Made by a program: the position numbers and the translations under genes. Below, one piece after another: positions 8,541 through 16,597 of a stretch of DNA of 64,000 bases. Under the pieces are notes generated by a model. It did no database searches. It was not told the origin of the DNA and saw only the letters and a list, made by a program, of their open reading frames with translations. How positions within the stretch are numbered: position 1 is the stretch's first letter; each line of letters starts with the position of its first letter. The DNA is taken from NCBI GenBank assembly GCA_018824305.1, contig JAHJGM010000011.1:62001-126000 (forward strand), given 5' to 3'. This DNA is from a bacterium (lineage in GTDB: Bacteria > Campylobacterota > Campylobacteria > Campylobacterales > Sulfurimonadaceae).

Positions 8541-9071
8541 TTATTTTCTGCCGTAGTAAGAGATGATCGCACTCTTCCCTATGGCGTGAGCATTGAGATT
8601 GAACCCTACCATTGCAGGAGTTGCACTAGCAGGCAGATCGAGTTTATCTACGTCTAAAGCATAAAGAGTGATGATGTATCTATGCGCTTCGTCGCCCTTT
8701 GGAGGACACGCACCGCCAAAACCGGCGACTCCGTAACTTGTCACACCTTCAACAGCACCGTAAGGAAGTGTATTTAAAGCACTTGCATTAGTTCCTATAT
8801 TGACGGTAGTAGCGGGGATGTTATACACGATCCAGTGCCACCATCCGCTCCCCGTCGGCGCATCTGGGTCGTACATGGTAACAGCAAAGCTCTTCGTGCC
8901 CGCAGGTGCATCCGACCATCTCAGTGCGGGAGAGATGTTCTTACCGCTGCACCCAAACCCGTTATACTCCTGATTGATACCGAACTGACCGCCAAGATCA
9001 TCACTCGCAAGAGTAAAATTACCCGCATAAGAGATGCCAAGAGCAAACAAGACTAAAACTAAAAAACGCAT
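8541..9071 (-). CDS. Secreted YbhB/YbcL-family (PEBP) protein
   Basis: A 176-residue phosphatidylethanolamine-binding-protein-like protein with a clear signal peptide (MRFLVLVLFALGISYAGN). The family ligand-pocket motifs are present: YDPDAP, GWWHWIVYNIPA and GGACPPKGDEAHRY. The bacterial function is unknown; it is presumably periplasmic. Its stop codon is two bases from that of the AraC gene, so the pair is tightly convergent. Confidence 0.88.
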   Translation of the reverse strand: MRFLVLVLFALGISYAGNFTLASDDLGGQFGINQEYNGFGCSGKNISPALRWSDAPAGTKSFAVTMYDPDAPTGSGWWHWIVYNIPATTVNIGTNASALNTLPYGAVEGVTSYGVAGFGGACPPKGDEAHRYIITLYALDVDKLDLPASATPAMVGFNLNAHAIGKSAIISYYGRK

Positions 9072-9135
9072 GGTGACTCCTTTTTGTAAAATTTTTCAAG
9101 TTTAGCATTTTGAGGCTTAAAAAAATTCTATTATC

Positions 9136-11004
9136 TTATTTAATTCGTTCTCCAATATTACATATTTTTGTATGTAATAATCTTATTGATTTCATATTAC
9201 TTATAACAAAGAATCGAATATTAATTGAACCAATATCTTCAGCTAATTCAACCTGAAGTTCTTTTTTGAAAAAGAAAGTTCTTGATGTAAAAGCAATAAC
9301 ATAAACTCTATCCTCTGAAAAGTGCTGAAGCTTTTTTTCTGCCAACCAAGCTTTTCTTATTTTTGTATGCTTTTTTAAAATTTGAATAATCTGTTGCAAT
9401 AATGCTTTATCAATATAAGGAAAAACAAATTCATCTTCTAATGTCAAACTATTTCTTTCTTTATTCGCTGCAATAAAAATATTATTTTCTTCAACACACT
9501 CTTGCCACCAAAATTCTGCTTCTTCCTCTTTTTGCTGTTCTTTCAAATAATTAAATCCAATATTAGCTGATTGTTCTAAATAATGGTCACTCTTTCTTGC
9601 AATTTTCAGATATTCCAACCCTTCAGAATCCTTTTGTTCAAGCAAAGTAGTTCCTATTAAATATGCTGCGTCAGGATCATTTTGATTACGCTGTATATAA
9701 GCAACAAATAAATGTAAAGCATCTTCACCTGATTTTAATTCCTTTGTCAACCACGCATAGTTCCATAGTTCTTCATTATTCAAATTGTCAATAGGTTGTT
9801 CAGAAAATTTTTCAAGCTGTAGTTTTGAGTTTGTAATGTACTCATATCGTTGTTTCCAACTTTCTAAGTTCTCTTTTTCCCAATTTAAACTAAAATATTG
9901 ATTAATCTCTTCTAAGTGATTTTTTAACCATATATTTGCTGCATTTACATTTGGAATACGTGGTATTTGAGCTGTTACGCCTAATGCAGATAAACGATCT
10001 TTTAAACTAGGGTGTGTATCATTATAATGTGTTTCTATAGACATCTCTTTATCAAGAGTATCTTGTAGTTCTTCTGTCGTCAAAATACTTTTCTTTAAAA
10101 AATCCGTCAATCCATTATATGGAGAATATGACGGTTCTGCTTCCTCTTCTGCACGTTTTAAATAGGAGTTCCAATATTTCATATCCAGCAAAGGAGCCGA
10201 TACATAGGCACTAATTAAAGAACTAGCTGCAATATATGGTGAAGTCAATGTTGCTGCTATATTATCTGCCTCATACTCATTATGGCGAGCTAAAATAAAA
10301 GAATATGCTTCGAATTTAGGTGAGTACCACTGAAAAAATTTACGAAAAAATATTGTACTGCTCGCTTCTGCTTGCTCTAATTCATCCATTAGTTGTAACC
10401 ATGTTACACGAATTCTATATATCCAACCCCTAAAACGATTATGATTACTAGATAAATGACCTAATTCATGCGCTAAAACAGATCTCATTTCTTCAGGTGA
10501 GAGAGTTAATAAAAGTCGATAACCAATAATTAAATAATTCTTTTGCCAACCAAAGATACCAAGACGAGGACATTGAACAACACCAGCATTTAAACTTGAA
10601 TCTAAAAGAACTTTATGAACTTTAAGTGCTTTTAGCTGCTTTGTAAGATTATCAATTTCAATAAATAATTCAGGAAAATTAGATTTTTTCAATACATACC
10701 CTTTAGGAGCAGGAAAAGTAACCCAAAGTGCCCGCAAGATAACTAAAAAAAGCATGAAAAAAGCAATGGCAAATTTTTTAATTATGATGAATAACATAAA
10801 ATTTGTATCTTCGATAGAGACGATAATAGCTAGTCCCCAAATAAAGCCTATTAATATAGTCACAAAGAAAAAAATTGCCATATAACCAAAGAGTGCAAAT
10901 AAAATTACTTTTAAGTTATAAACTTTGATATTAGATTTGGCTTCTTCTTCAGCTAGCTTGACTAAATTTATGAAGTCTTCTTCATTTCTTCTACCCATAT
11001 ACAT
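9136..11004 (-). CDS. Membrane M48-family zinc metallopeptidase with TPR-like tail
   Basis: A 622-residue protein. Two hydrophobic hairpins occupy residues 30-65 and 70-95, then the M48 catalytic motif HELGH is at 179-183, with the third zinc ligand E243 in NEYEAD. The C-terminal 250 residues contain repeated helical pairs (DAYLIGTTLLEQKDSEG-like) resembling TPRs. This architecture is like HtpX/Oma1 peptidases that degrade membrane proteins. The gene is visibly AT-richer than its neighbours and uses many AAT, TTA and ATA codons, suggesting later acquisition. It stands alone, with 179 featureless bases upstream. Confidence 0.85.
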   Translation of the reverse strand: MYMGRRNEEDFINLVKLAEEEAKSNIKVYNLKVILFALFGYMAIFFFVTILIGFIWGLAIIVSIEDTNFMLFIIIKKFAIAFFMLFLVILRALWVTFPAPKGYVLKKSNFPELFIEIDNLTKQLKALKVHKVLLDSSLNAGVVQCPRLGIFGWQKNYLIIGYRLLLTLSPEEMRSVLAHELGHLSSNHNRFRGWIYRIRVTWLQLMDELEQAEASSTIFFRKFFQWYSPKFEAYSFILARHNEYEADNIAATLTSPYIAASSLISAYVSAPLLDMKYWNSYLKRAEEEAEPSYSPYNGLTDFLKKSILTTEELQDTLDKEMSIETHYNDTHPSLKDRLSALGVTAQIPRIPNVNAANIWLKNHLEEINQYFSLNWEKENLESWKQRYEYITNSKLQLEKFSEQPIDNLNNEELWNYAWLTKELKSGEDALHLFVAYIQRNQNDPDAAYLIGTTLLEQKDSEGLEYLKIARKSDHYLEQSANIGFNYLKEQQKEEEAEFWWQECVEENNIFIAANKERNSLTLEDEFVFPYIDKALLQQIIQILKKHTKIRKAWLAEKKLQHFSEDRVYVIAFTSRTFFFKKELQVELAEDIGSINIRFFVISNMKSIRLLHTKICNIGERIK

Positions 11005-11183
11005 CTCTCTTGCTTAAAAAAATTATTTCTGGTCTTCTTTTAGCTTGATTTATATAACACTATAATGATACATATACAATTATAAATCTGAAACTTTTTA
11101 CCTATATTATAATCACTCTTATTTCAGACTTAGTTGTTATATCTCATAATAATCCTTATTTTTTCTGTTTATCTCTACAACTA

Positions 11184-11453
11184 TCACTCCCCATAATGCG
11201 ACCACATACGCAGAACTCTTACGACTTTATCGCTTTCTCGTACTTCATAGACAAAACGGTGTTGTATGTTGATTCTTCTGGAATATGCTCCGCTGAGATT
11301 TCCTACGAGTTTTTCGTATGGTGGAGGGTTTTGAAAAGGATCTTTTTTGATGATCTCTATAAGCTCTTTTGCCTTTACATGTAAGCCCGCACTTGAGAGC
11401 TTCTTAGCATCTTTTTGTGCTAGTTTACTGTAAAGTATTTTATACTCTACCAC
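11184..11453 (-). CDS. YoeB/Txe-type RelE-superfamily mRNA interferase toxin
   Basis: An 89-residue basic protein with the YoeB pattern: YKILYSKLAQKDAKKL at the N-terminus, PPPYEKLVGNLSGAYSRRINIQHRFVY in the middle and VLRMWSHYGE at the end, where the terminal His-Tyr pair is catalytic in YoeB. It would cleave mRNA in the ribosomal A site. It starts inside the antitoxin gene (7-base overlap). The sequence appears complete. Confidence 0.9.
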   Translation of the reverse strand: MVEYKILYSKLAQKDAKKLSSAGLHVKAKELIEIIKKDPFQNPPPYEKLVGNLSGAYSRRINIQHRFVYEVRESDKVVRVLRMWSHYGE

Positions 11454-11692
11454 TGTACTTCTTCGCTAAACTCGCTGTCATCAGCTTGCATCGTTTCTTG
11501 GATGGAGGAGACCATATTTGGTATGGAGTTTAGGTAAAGCGTCTCTTCTATGGCTTTGTAGTCCTCTTCTGACATCATTACGACATTATTTCTTTTTCCA
11601 GTGATAAGGATAGGCTCATGCGTCTGTGCCGTCTCATCCATAAGTTTAAAGATATCTGCTCTTGCCTGACTAGCTGACATAACTTTTACCAT
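11447..11692 (-). CDS. Phd/YefM-family antitoxin
   Basis: An 81-residue antitoxin with the YefM N-terminal DNA-binding fold (VMSASQARADIFKLMDE, PILITGKRNNVVMMSEEDY) and an acidic C-terminal tail (ADDSEFSEEVQW) that should wrap the toxin. It has a strong AAAGGAG ribosome-binding site. It is autoregulated by analogy with YefM, consistent with the operator hexamers upstream. Confidence 0.9.
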   Translation of the reverse strand: MVKVMSASQARADIFKLMDETAQTHEPILITGKRNNVVMMSEEDYKAIEETLYLNSIPNMVSSIQETMQADDSEFSEEVQW

Positions 11693-11722
11693 GTCGTCTC
11701 CTTTGAAAAGTTAATATTTCAT

Positions 11723-11751
11723 ATTGTACATAATCTTGTACGCTTTGTCAA
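11723..11751 (-). promoter_or_regulatory. Antitoxin-toxin promoter with paired TGTACA-type operator hexamers
   Basis: On the minus strand, TTGACA (11751-11746) and TACAAT (11728-11723) are separated by exactly 17 bases. Two hexamers, TGTACA (11725-11730) and TGTACG (11737-11742), lie 12 bases apart centre to centre. TGTACA is the core of the operator bound by YefM in Escherichia coli. Confidence 0.7.
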
Positions 11752-11765
11752 TATCGTTGTAGTTC

Positions 11766-12146
11766 TTAACCTTTTTTTAACTCCATCAACGCATTATGCT
11801 CAAACAAAAACATCAAAGTTTCATGGACATAGTGTTTTATAGCATCACGTGTCGGTTTATCGAGCTTATAGACTTTTTGCCCTCTAATCGTCTTGCCTTT
11901 TCCAAAGAGCAGATTGTACTTGTCGTCTATGTGTCTGCCTCGAAACCAGCCGATGTGGACATAGTCGTCTTTGACTCGAATGTAGCAAAATCCGCCCTCT
12001 TTTGAGTACAAAGTCGTGATGTTTTCACTGTACTTTTCTCTGGCATCGTTGCCTATACAGATCTTTATGTAATCTCTTACATGTAAGAAGAGTTCGGCAT
12101 ATTCTCCTGTGGAGTCTTTTTCAAAAGAGGTTCTTTTTGTCTTCAT
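11766..12146 (-). CDS. DUF1801 domain protein
   Basis: A soluble 126-residue protein of the DUF1801/YdhG-like fold: REKYSENITTLY, GGFCYIRVKDDYVHIGWFRG and TRDAIKHYVHETLMF. Function is unknown in this family. Its first 22 bases recur almost exactly (one mismatch) at 12956-12977, just upstream of the beta-lactamase gene, so the beta-lactamase is bracketed by copies of this gene's 5' end. Confidence 0.75.
   Translation of the reverse strand: MKTKRTSFEKDSTGEYAELFLHVRDYIKICIGNDAREKYSENITTLYSKEGGFCYIRVKDDYVHIGWFRGRHIDDKYNLLFGKGKTIRGQKVYKLDKPTRDAIKHYVHETLMFLFEHNALMELKKG
12125..12146. repeat. Direct repeat, right-hand copy: 5' end of the DUF1801 gene
   Basis: A 22-base segment covering the first seven codons of the DUF1801 gene (minus strand). 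It matches 12956-12977 with a single difference. Confidence 0.8.
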
Positions 12147-12190
12147 GATTTTAAACCTTTATGATGAACTCTTTCATATAAATTCCCATC

Positions 12191-12916
12191 TCAGTGTCCG
12201 TCTTTTAAATATTGTGTTGCAATTCTTTTTGCCTCTTTTCCATTGGCTCCATCACCCTTTATGTTAAAAGCAAATACTTGCGTTTTGTTATCTTGCTTTA
12301 GAAAACCTACAAACCAACCGACACTGTTACAGCTTCCTGTTTTACCCGCGAACTGGTAATCTGCACGTTTTTCCAGAGTCATGATATCTTTTACAATGCG
12401 CATTGCCCGATTTGAAAACGCCAACTCATTTTTAACAAGTTTTGAAAGAAAATCCACCTGCTCCAAAAGCGAAATTTTGAGACTTCCGCCACCCAACCAA
12501 AAATCAGTAAGGGTATGCGAAGTATCGGCATTACCGTAGTGGACTTTGCTTACGTTTTCTTGCATCCGTTTTGCCCCGATACGTCGTGCCAACTCTTGAT
12601 AAAACCACACGGCAGATACAGCGATTGCAGAACGCATTGAGTGATCTTGATTCCATACTGAATACTCACGTATCACACCGTCCCACGGGATAATTTCATT
12701 CTCATCTTTTATAACACCGCTATCCAACGCTATCATACTGTTGAGAATTTTAAAAGTAGAACAAGGATTTAATCTTTCATTAGCATGTACACCAAAAACC
12801 ATTCGTTTTGAGTTATTTATATCCAAGATAACGGCACTCCCGTCATAGTTTCCAAAATCCGGCTCTTTTGCAAAAAGAGCCAAGACTATTAAACATAAAC
12901 TTGTAAATATACGCAT
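12191..12916 (-). CDS. Class D (OXA-type) beta-lactamase
   Basis: A 241-residue periplasmic enzyme with a signal peptide (MRIFTSLCLIVLALFA). All class D catalytic motifs are present: STFK with S53 and K56, SAV at 101-103, YGN at 127-129, W140 and KTG at 192-194. It should hydrolyse penicillins by acyl-enzyme formation with a carbamylated lysine. The length is slightly short but complete. It lies between a 19-codon stub of a DUF1801 gene and the full DUF1801 gene, which suggests insertion. Related intrinsic OXA genes are known in Campylobacter. Confidence 0.93.
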   Translation of the reverse strand: MRIFTSLCLIVLALFAKEPDFGNYDGSAVILDINNSKRMVFGVHANERLNPCSTFKILNSMIALDSGVIKDENEIIPWDGVIREYSVWNQDHSMRSAIAVSAVWFYQELARRIGAKRMQENVSKVHYGNADTSHTLTDFWLGGGSLKISLLEQVDFLSKLVKNELAFSNRAMRIVKDIMTLEKRADYQFAGKTGSCNSVGWFVGFLKQDNKTQVFAFNIKGDGANGKEAKRIATQYLKDGH

Positions 12917-12917
12917 A

Positions 12918-12977
12918 CTATTTTCTCCATTTCATTTTTTCAGCTTCATCAACGTAAGAGGTTCTTTTTATCTTCAT
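12918..12977 (-). pseudogene. 5' fragment of a DUF1801-like gene
   Basis: A 19-codon open frame starting MKIKRTSYVDEAEK and stopping two bases before the beta-lactamase ATG. Its first 22 bases match the start of the intact DUF1801 gene (MKTKRTSFEK) except for one base. Its ATG overlaps the TGA of the phosphatase gene as ATGA, so it may still be translated. The remainder of the gene is absent. Too short for function; best read as a relic of duplication or insertion. Confidence 0.65.
12956..12977. repeat. Direct repeat, left-hand partner of 12125-12146
   Basis: A 22-base segment identical to the DUF1801 gene start except at one position. With its partner it flanks the class D beta-lactamase gene. 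Confidence 0.8.
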
Positions 12978-13426
12978 AGTTTACCGTCTGTGCTTGGCAA
13001 GATATCCGCATCTATGATCTCCTGCCAAACTTTACTCGGTTTGTACTCTTTTGGAGCGATCAGTTTGGCATCTTTTTCTTTGAGTATGCATTGTTTGTAT
13101 TTGAAAATAAACACAGAAGCTCTGTAGTTTTTGATGCAGTGGATAAAAACTCTTTTGTTCTCTTTTTGTAAGCTCTCCAAGAGTTTTAAAAACAGCGTCA
13201 GTCTCTCCAATTCCGGCTTTTCCCAAGTGACGGGGATATGGATGTATAGCATCCCGTTTTTGGAGACTATTTTGTCCTCTTGGGGCAGTGCTCCGCGATT
13301 ATGCATAGCAAGATTTATGACTACATCATAGCCCTCTTTTGCTATCTGTTTAAACTGTTTTTTTGTCAGTTGACCCGACGTTGCTATATTTTCATTGACT
13401 TTGATGTAATTTAGAATCTCTTTCAT
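12974..13426 (-). CDS. Protein tyrosine phosphatase-like protein (DSP family)
   Basis: A 150-residue protein of the small tyrosine/dual-specificity phosphatase group. It begins with the family pattern IATSGQLTKKQFKQIAKEGYDVVINLA and contains the P-loop-like HCIKNYRAS near 107-115. The active loop is CX4R, the spacing found in this subfamily (often HCxxNxR) rather than CX5R. The substrate is unknown. A diverged copy of its first 16 codons survives at 14456-14515. Confidence 0.75.
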   Translation of the reverse strand: MKEILNYIKVNENIATSGQLTKKQFKQIAKEGYDVVINLAMHNRGALPQEDKIVSKNGMLYIHIPVTWEKPELERLTLFLKLLESLQKENKRVFIHCIKNYRASVFIFKYKQCILKEKDAKLIAPKEYKPSKVWQEIIDADILPSTDGKL

Positions 13427-13585
13427 GACTCAAACCCTCATTTATTAGGATAAAAACAGCTTTTCTTCTTTTTATGTATGATAACAATTTAAAGCAAAAA
13501 AATAATACTTAAATAAGTGTCACTGTGTTACTCTCTTGGCTAGTGCATTTTTCAAAGTTAATGATTTTTCTTAAAGGAGATCGTC

Positions 13586-13831
13586 ATGAAGGTTTCAACA
13601 CGAAGAAGTTTCTTTAGATATATGGCTCTGCTCGGTCTAGTCACGTTTAGTGCTACACCTCTGTATGCCAAAGCTCCAAAAGACAAGGTAAAGTATCAAG
13701 ACCAGTCTCATGATGCGCAACAGTGTTCTACATGTACCTACTACATACCTGAAAAAAAAGAGTGCAGACTCGTTGAGGGCACGATCGAGCCTTATGGATG
13801 GTGTACACTTTATTTTAAAAAACAGAAATAA
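13586..13831 (+). CDS. High-potential iron-sulfur protein (HiPIP)
   Basis: An 81-residue exported electron carrier. A Tat-type signal (TRRSFFRY, residues 5-12) is followed by a hydrophobic stretch ending near ALA-like PLYAKA. The mature part contains four cysteines C47, C50, C60 and C73 in the HiPIP spacing CxxC...C...GWCTLY, binding one 4Fe-4S cluster. Tat export fits folding of the cluster in the cytoplasm. A strong AAAGGAG site precedes the ATG. It is transcribed opposite to its neighbours, and its stop is six bases from that of the pentapeptide gene. The redox partner is not in this window. Confidence 0.9.
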   Translation: MKVSTRRSFFRYMALLGLVTFSATPLYAKAPKDKVKYQDQSHDAQQCSTCTYYIPEKKECRLVEGTIEPYGWCTLYFKKQK

Positions 13832-13837
13832 ACCGGA

Positions 13838-14443
13838 TCAATCCACCAGCACTATGCCCATTGTCTCTAAGAGATAAAGTGCCTCATAACGGCTGAAAAT
13901 CGCGCCTTTGAGGTGGTTGGAACGTATGTCGATGGAGGTGTTTTGTGCATCGGTGAAATTGGCATGTTCTAAATGGGTATTGCCAAACAGTGCGCCTTTA
14001 AAATCGCTGCCTGTAAAATTTGCCTTTTGAAGTGTTGCGTTGCGAAAATCGACATCTTTAGCGCGACACTCTTTCATCACAACTCCCTCTAGCGTCAAAC
14101 CGAAGAAATTGCTGTCGTTTAAGATGCACTCTTTAAATCGTAGAGAGTCGGTACTCAGCAGACTTTTGTGATCCAGCATCGTCCAGTCTATCCCTATCAT
14201 CTTGCACGATATGAAATCGACATCGCCCATCTTTGTATTGGTCAGCTTCATCAGAGCTAAATTACAGTTTTCAAAACGGCATCCGATAAACTTGCATGAA
14301 GAAAAAAAGGTCTCACTGAAATCACACGAGACAAAAGTACAATCTTCAAACTCCGCTTTTGTGATCTTCTTGCCATGAAGGTCGATTCCCTCATATTGTT
14401 CCGCAAAAACGTCCATCTTGTCTACGATCTTGTCCAATGCCAC
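13838..14443 (-). CDS. Qnr/McbG-like pentapeptide-repeat protein
   Basis: A 201-residue protein built almost entirely of pentapeptide repeats (for example FEDCTFVSCDFSETFFSSCKF and ANFTGSDFKGALFGNTHLEHANF), interrupted by a short loop near residue 90. It ends in the Qnr-like tail EALYLLETMGIVLVD. Length and tail match the quinolone-resistance Qnr family, whose right-handed helix mimics DNA and protects gyrase. Whether it protects gyrase here is inference. A 5' stub of a phosphatase gene lies directly upstream. Confidence 0.82.
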   Translation of the reverse strand: MALDKIVDKMDVFAEQYEGIDLHGKKITKAEFEDCTFVSCDFSETFFSSCKFIGCRFENCNLALMKLTNTKMGDVDFISCKMIGIDWTMLDHKSLLSTDSLRFKECILNDSNFFGLTLEGVVMKECRAKDVDFRNATLQKANFTGSDFKGALFGNTHLEHANFTDAQNTSIDIRSNHLKGAIFSRYEALYLLETMGIVLVD

Positions 14444-14455
14444 TCTTTTTTCCTT

Positions 14456-14515
14456 CTAAATATTACCAAGTTGACCCGATGTTGCAACTTCAATGTAATC
14501 CAAAATGTTTTTCAT
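14456..14515 (-). pseudogene. 5' fragment of a phosphatase gene
   Basis: A 19-codon frame starting MKNILDYIEVATSGQLGN, clearly related to the start of the intact phosphatase (MKEILNYIKV...IATSGQLTKK) but missing about four codons. The rest of the gene is gone, and the Qnr-like gene begins 13 bases after its stop. Relic of a duplication or replacement. Confidence 0.7.
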
Positions 14516-14533
14516 AACCAAAATTCTCATCTC

Positions 14534-15415
14534 TTAAGTTAAAAAATACTCTCCGTCTATTTTAACATTTGCTCCGCCGCCAAACAAGACTTTTCCCTCT
14601 TTTGCTATAAGTTTGACGGTATTAAAATTTTCTTTAAGTCCGTTTTGCTCGATATTCATCGGCTCGCCGTTCCACATGTTTCGTTTTAAGAGGTAGTGTC
14701 CAAACGCGCTGTTTCCGCTTCCCGTCGCAGGATCTTCGAGATAGCCGAATGTCGCGGCGAAGACTCTTGTGCGGTAGCTGTTTGTCGCATTAAAGCACTC
14801 CTGTGTAAAAAGTATAACGATATCTACATGTAGGTTTTTACAAAAGGCATTTAGTATTTCCAATTCCGGTGCTACATGTAAGATGTCCTCAAGATTTTTT
14901 ATGGAAACGATCAAAGTCTCCAAACCTACGTTGACGACACTTATGTCAAAACGCTCGTCTATTATCCGTGCATCTGCATGTAAGGCGGATGCTATCTCCT
15001 CTTTTTTAACATCAAGAGTCCTGTATTTCGGGTTAGGTGCCGTGATAAAGACAGAGTCGTTGCCCGGTATGTGATTCTCTACATGCAAGATGTCGTTTTT
15101 TGTTTTGATGATGAGCTGTTTTTTTGCCAAAAGGTCAGCTCTGTTTTTTATGAGATCATACATAATGGCAATGGTAGCATGACCGCAGAACTCGACTTCT
15201 CGTTCACTGGAGTAGTAACGCAGTCCGAAACTGCCCTCGCTCTCTTCCCAAATGAAGCCTACTTCGCTTACAAAGCCTTTTTGTTCTCTTGCGATTTGTT
15301 GCATCTCATCAGCATTTATGTCATTGAAACTTTTCAAGTAAACGACTCCTGCAGGATTACCGCTAGAATTAGAAGACGCAAAAGCGTCTATCTTTTTGTA
15401 TTTGAGTTTTTTCAT
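14534..15415 (-). CDS. PhzF-family isomerase/epimerase
   Basis: A 293-residue PhzF-fold protein. The family landmarks are IDAFASSNSSGNPAGVVYL at the start, VSEVGF with the catalytic glutamate near 51, FCGHATIA, and DPATGSGNSAFGHYL near 225. PhzF isomerises trans-2,3-dihydro-3-hydroxyanthranilate, but most homologues outside phenazine clusters have unknown substrates. No other phenazine genes are present. A second, only distantly similar PhzF gene lies at 54328-55107. Confidence 0.88.
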   Translation of the reverse strand: MKKLKYKKIDAFASSNSSGNPAGVVYLKSFNDINADEMQQIAREQKGFVSEVGFIWEESEGSFGLRYYSSEREVEFCGHATIAIMYDLIKNRADLLAKKQLIIKTKNDILHVENHIPGNDSVFITAPNPKYRTLDVKKEEIASALHADARIIDERFDISVVNVGLETLIVSIKNLEDILHVAPELEILNAFCKNLHVDIVILFTQECFNATNSYRTRVFAATFGYLEDPATGSGNSAFGHYLLKRNMWNGEPMNIEQNGLKENFNTVKLIAKEGKVLFGGGANVKIDGEYFLT

Positions 15416-15482
15416 TTTCGAGCCTGTATAATGATCTGTTACGGCTATTATAGGTAAACTCCTTTACAAATACACTGATACC

Positions 15483-16343
15483 CTACTTCTCTTGTCGTGA
15501 AAGCATATTAAACACTGCCGTTCCAAGGATGAGCAGTGTGACTCCAAGCACCAGATAAAACGCGTTTATAAGCTTGCTGTAATCATCCAAAACGATTTTA
15601 AATACCGCCATCAAAGACTCTATGGACAAAGCGATGATAATAGAGGTCAAAAACTTCGTAAGAGTCCTGTTTTGAAGATCGTTTCCGTAATTGAACGTTT
15701 TAAACAGCACATCGTTTTCCACGATCGTCTTTGCCAGATCATAAATCGCAAGCCCGATGGTGATGGAGATGATGGATGTAAATATCTCATGCATGACCGC
15801 CTCACCTGTTTTGGGAGAATAGATCATATGAAAAAATATGTATCCGCCGTAGAGGATCAAAAATATAGAGACGATGCCAAGCAGTATGCCTCCGCTTGCC
15901 ATAATATATGTATTTACTTTTTCAAAAGCGCTGTTATGCTCGATGAGACGAAGCTCTTCAAGCAGTTTAAGCATATCGAAATCCACTACGATATACTCGT
16001 CGTTATAGCGTTTTACCGCTGTAAGCGTGGGCTGACCAGTAATGTGATGAAGATAAGGGTTGCTTATATGGATATTTTCCTCTTTAAAACTGACCCACTT
16101 GAAGTAAAAGGACTTGTCTGTTCCCTCGCGGTGATCGTAGATATGTTTTCTGCCGATGCTGGAGGTGTACTGTATAAAATTCTTGTCTACTCTGTAGATG
16201 ATCTCAGCAGCTTTTTCAAACTCGAAAAAACGACGCAGATCCTTCGGGTCTGATGAGAGTGGTTGAAAGTTTTCCATAGTCCCGCGAATGTAAAATTGAA
16301 CACTGTTCTTGTTTTCGGTATAGATACCTATAATCCGTTTCAT
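15483..16343 (-). CDS. Uncharacterised protein with C-terminal four-helix membrane domain
   Basis: A 286-residue protein that I do not assign to a named family. Residues 1-130 are soluble, with mixed beta strands (VQFYIRGTMENF, NFIQYTSSIG, HHITGQPTLTAVKRYNDEYIVVDFDML) that could be a PDC/PAS-like sensor. Residues 140-280 hold four transmembrane helices. There is no enzymatic motif. It is a single gene with its own upstream region, and is likely an inner membrane sensor or accessory protein. Confidence 0.6.
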   Translation of the reverse strand: MKRIIGIYTENKNSVQFYIRGTMENFQPLSSDPKDLRRFFEFEKAAEIIYRVDKNFIQYTSSIGRKHIYDHREGTDKSFYFKWVSFKEENIHISNPYLHHITGQPTLTAVKRYNDEYIVVDFDMLKLLEELRLIEHNSAFEKVNTYIMASGGILLGIVSIFLILYGGYIFFHMIYSPKTGEAVMHEIFTSIISITIGLAIYDLAKTIVENDVLFKTFNYGNDLQNRTLTKFLTSIIIALSIESLMAVFKIVLDDYSKLINAFYLVLGVTLLILGTAVFNMLSRQEK

Positions 16344-16597
16344 GAAAACTCCTTTAAGAGCGAATCTTCAATTCATGTTATAGCACCGATAAGATTAATA
16401 CTGAAATAGTTTTAAAATCTAGTAAATATAATTAAGAAATATTCTTATATGTTTTTTAATCACCAAACTTAATATCAAACTCTTATTTTTATCACATATC
16501 TGAACTATTTAGATAAAAATTGGCTACAATACATTATTAACAAAAGATTAACAAAGATTCAAACTTCTTTATTTCAAACCATGTGAGAGGAAATAGT

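Noticed and set aside
11005..11183. Possible gene between the M48 peptidase and the toxin
   Set aside because: No frame longer than a few codons with start signals; AT-rich and featureless.
15672..16253. Open frame of 193 codons opposite the membrane protein gene
   Set aside because: Composition (Asp, Cys and Tyr-rich) is typical of a shadow frame; the minus-strand gene has transmembrane periodicity and explains the sequence.
16344..16597. Possible small RNA or gene in the 250-base gap before the TonB receptor
   Set aside because: Only AT-rich promoter-like sequence (TACAAT near 16525) was seen; no frame, hairpin with T-run or Fur-like palindrome could be supported.
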